Part shown: piece after piece, positions 61,837 through 64,000 of the stretch
Numbering within the stretch: the stretch's first letter is position 1
Layout: every line of letters starts with the position of its first letter
Source of the DNA: Dipteronia dyeriana
Taxonomy: Eukaryota; Streptophyta; Magnoliopsida; Sapindales; Sapindaceae
Direction of reading: 5' to 3'
Assembly: GCA_032871835.1 (NCBI GenBank)
Contig: CM065296.1
Coordinates: forward strand, 112,044,146-112,108,145
DNA length: 64,000 bases
The notes under the pieces: generated by a model
What the model saw: the letters and a program-made list of their open reading frames with translations, nothing else
Databases searched by the model: none
What the model was told of the DNA's origin: nothing
Program-made: the position numbers and the translations under genes

Positions 61837-63176
61837 TCATTTCTTGAGGTGGGGGAAACACGCAACTACATCAGATTTGGGGTGTTTGGCTTCTGCATGT
61901 TCCCTGCATTTCACTTCTGATGTTGTGCAAATGAATGTCTGCATGCATACCTTGCACTGCAATCATCATCATCCATGCATCAGAAACAAAAAGAAAACCG
62001 AAGAAATTTCTCTTAAAGTAAAACCCCATCGTAGTTGTAACATTTTAAATAACCATAGCATCAACATTTAATTTGAAGTTTCATTTCACATTCAATTACA
62101 CATGAAAAGAATTCGTGAGGTGAGTAAGCATGCAAAAGAGGGAAACAAGAGAGGGGAAAACGGTGGATCAGCATATACTAAATACTACGGGTCGAGGAAT
62201 GAAGCACACTGAACATAGATATTGCACAACAAAATCATCTTCTGTGAATGATACTATCTTCCATTCATCCATATGATTATGAAAGTGAGATACACGAATC
62301 GATAAGGAAGAAACTACCAACTACTTAACATTTACCAAGCAACAAGTCAACAACACAGGGCATGAGTGCCACAACCCACAACAGTATGTTTGTATAACAA
62401 CCAAGGACCAACTATCATCAATCATCATCAGATAATATGTATCATCGTTATTCAATTGCTACCAATAAATGCTATTGAGCATAAAAAACAATCTGCTTTT
62501 CCTTTATATTGTAAGTAAAAAGTTGATAGACAGTCCCAATTTCAAATTTGAAGTTTTCATTAATAGATCAGAACTCAGAAGGCACCCATTAGTCTTATTT
62601 GAATAGTCCAATTGCCTCACAAACAGATTTCATTAAAGTTGGAGCATTTTGAATTGACACCCAATTTTTGTTGAATCAAAATATGCAATCAAATATGTAT
62701 ACACAGAATCCCAATTATTCCTTTCATCAGCTTCAATATTTACTAGAAAAAGGCAATTATAATGAAACTCAATCAAACACTAAGACAATCAAAGACCATG
62801 AATCGATTTTTCAAAGAGGAAGTAAAATAAGCTAATAACAGCACCTGGATGTTCATGGCTTTCTTGTTTGCCTCCAGCTGACTTCCTGTGCAAAGATCGG
62901 ATCAACAATCATTGAATCAAAGATTCTGAAAATATCCCACAGATCTCTCTGACAAATAAACAATATTTTACTATAAAAATAATTCCAAATTAACAAATTT
63001 TAAAATCCTTAAATCTCTTTCATGTTAAAAACTAAAATCTCTCAGTTCCTGAATTTGCAGGCAACCAAACAAAAATAGATAAAAATAAAAAATAAAAAAA
63101 TACCCTTGGCTCCCTTCTGCTTCTCCAAATTCCTCTCACGAGCCATCTTTGCCTTCTGACCGTTGCCTCCTCCCAT
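61837..63176 (-). CDS. Small 4F5/zinc-finger protein (At2g23090-like), 3 exons, 77 aa
   Basis: Exons on the minus strand are 63176-63104, 62885-62845 and 61956-61837, joined by GT-AG introns to 78 codons with stop. Seen: N-terminus MGGGNGQKAKMARERNLEKQ, the basic 4F5/SERF-like part, then QLEANKKAMNIQ. The C-terminal finger is CKVCMQTFICTTSEVK followed by CREHAEAKHPK and ends ACFPHLKK. Known: this small plant family has an N-terminal 4F5 segment and a C-terminal Cys2His2-type finger. A structure of the Arabidopsis relative exists, but the cellular role is not clear; nucleic acid binding is plausible. The length equals the family's usual 77-78 residues. The gene is tail to tail with CK2 alpha, with about 830 bases between stop codons. 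Confidence 0.93.
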
Positions 63177-63288
63177 TGTCGTCGTCGCCGATCTGAGGCC
63201 AGAAACAAATAACAGAAGCCCAAAGCAGAAACGAAGAGTAAATTCACAAAACAAAACAATGGGCTTTGGTTCGTCACGACTCGCAAGG

Positions 63289-63300
63289 ACTTATATAGTG
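63289..63300 (-). promoter_or_regulatory. TATA box of the zinc-finger gene
   Basis: On the minus strand this reads CACTATATAAGT, about 115 bases upstream of the ATG at 63176. The position fits a core promoter with a leader of about 80 bases. Confidence 0.6.
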
Positions 63301-64000
63301 GATTCCAATTTGGTACAGTGATTCTTTCTTCTATGATTAAAATATGTTTTTCGGTTTTTTTTTTCCTTAAAAATACAAAAATACAAAAATACAAAAATAC
63401 AAACGGTGCCGCTTCCAAGTTCCTTCCTTGTGTAGTAGACTAGTACTGTAGTCTGTGCTAAATTGGCAATATCACTTTCTTTGTTTGTGGTTGTGGTTGT
63501 GGTACACTCATTTAAAGCTATGTGTGAACTGCGAGAAATTTATCTAGAGAGTTGACCTGCTCTGTTTATATGTATTAAAATTCAAAAAAAAAATTATCAA
63601 AAAAAAAAAATAGTTTTTTGTTTATTTTTTTACACTATTGATTACATAAATTGAGGGTATGACATTTATTATACGTAAATGAAGAGTTTTAGTATCGGAC
63701 AAAGTTCATCTTAATTATACATTTATGATAATTAAATTATTTAACTACAACAATGGAATCATTAAAAAATTAAATAATATAAAATTTGAGGCCAGAATTA
63801 AAGATCATGATTAGATCTAAGACTATAGAATTTTAGATCAGATTTTTAATAGTGTTTAAAATTATTCAAGATTTCTTATAATTTGATTATATTTTCTAGA
63901 AAAACTAATTAAATGAAATTTAAAATTTGTTCGGTTTCTTTTTAAAAAATTGTCATTTATTTGTCATTATAATTAAAGTTTTAATAAATTTGAATTGCTT
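63301..64000. other. Upstream of the zinc-finger gene, no further gene seen
   Basis: It contains the rest of the minus-strand promoter. (AAAAATAC)n repeats lie at 63368-63401 and TGTGGT repeats at 63484-63503. Past 63550 it is AT-rich without recognisable features. Confidence 0.4.

Noticed and set aside
61372..61865. Open frames between CK2 alpha and the zinc-finger gene
   Set aside because: They fall in the convergent 3' regions, on both strands, with no family resemblance.
63032..63418. Long open frames at the zinc-finger gene's first exon
   Set aside because: Only the MGGGNGQK frame with two downstream exons makes the conserved 77-residue protein. The extended frames read through the intron and the promoter.

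Overview
This is nuclear DNA of a flowering plant, most likely a eudicot. The genes have many short exons bounded by GT-AG introns, the background is AT-rich, and the mobile elements are plant types: hAT, Harbinger-like MITEs, Ty1/copia and gag-only LTR elements, a FAR1/MULE-type transposase relic and endogenous pararetrovirus. I cannot name the species. No tRNA, rRNA, CRISPR array or bacterial-style operon was seen.

Four host genes could be assembled exon by exon, each with an intact reading frame. (1) An Mpv17/PMP22-family membrane protein, + strand, 430-2132, 4 exons, 255 aa. (2) TAF4, a TFIID subunit, + strand, 27499-40614, 15 exons, 920 aa. (3) The catalytic alpha subunit of protein kinase CK2, + strand, 54781-61010, 10 exons, 333 aa. 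(4) A small 4F5/zinc-finger protein, - strand, 61837-63176, 3 exons, 77 aa, convergent with CK2.

The rest is mostly transposons nested in one another. 2873-7618: a MITE split by a decayed, minus-strand pararetrovirus copy. 8041-12284: a complete hAT element (transposase with one in-frame stop) and a 527-bp hAT-type MITE side by side, sharing one target site, so ATGGTAAG occurs three times. 14056-16501: a frameshifted FAR1/FRS-like pseudogene on the minus strand. 18628-27225: a long-TIR element containing a MITE (19017-26819), which contains a 6.7-kb LTR element (19207-25903, target duplication CTTAT) and a second MITE (26238-26802). The LTR element has gag but no pol. 31520-36851: a decayed Ty1/copia element antisense in TAF4 intron 6, next to a 516-bp hAT-type element. 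41332-44100: a MITE and long-inverted-repeat elements. 44189-54431: a Harbinger-like MITE whose TA-rich core took in a second pararetrovirus copy (44536-48472) and an old copia element (48543-54160). 58779-59800: a hAT-type element in CK2 intron 9.

The host genes are unrelated housekeeping functions (organelle membrane, basal transcription, protein phosphorylation) and form no pathway. The most interesting parts are insertion-site histories: the shared hAT site, the gag-only element with an internal LTR-tail/primer-site copy and two gag blocks, the pararetrovirus ending in a primer-site-like TGGTAT inside a TA repeat, and a hairpin-like 3' motif shared by the hAT and the old copia element.
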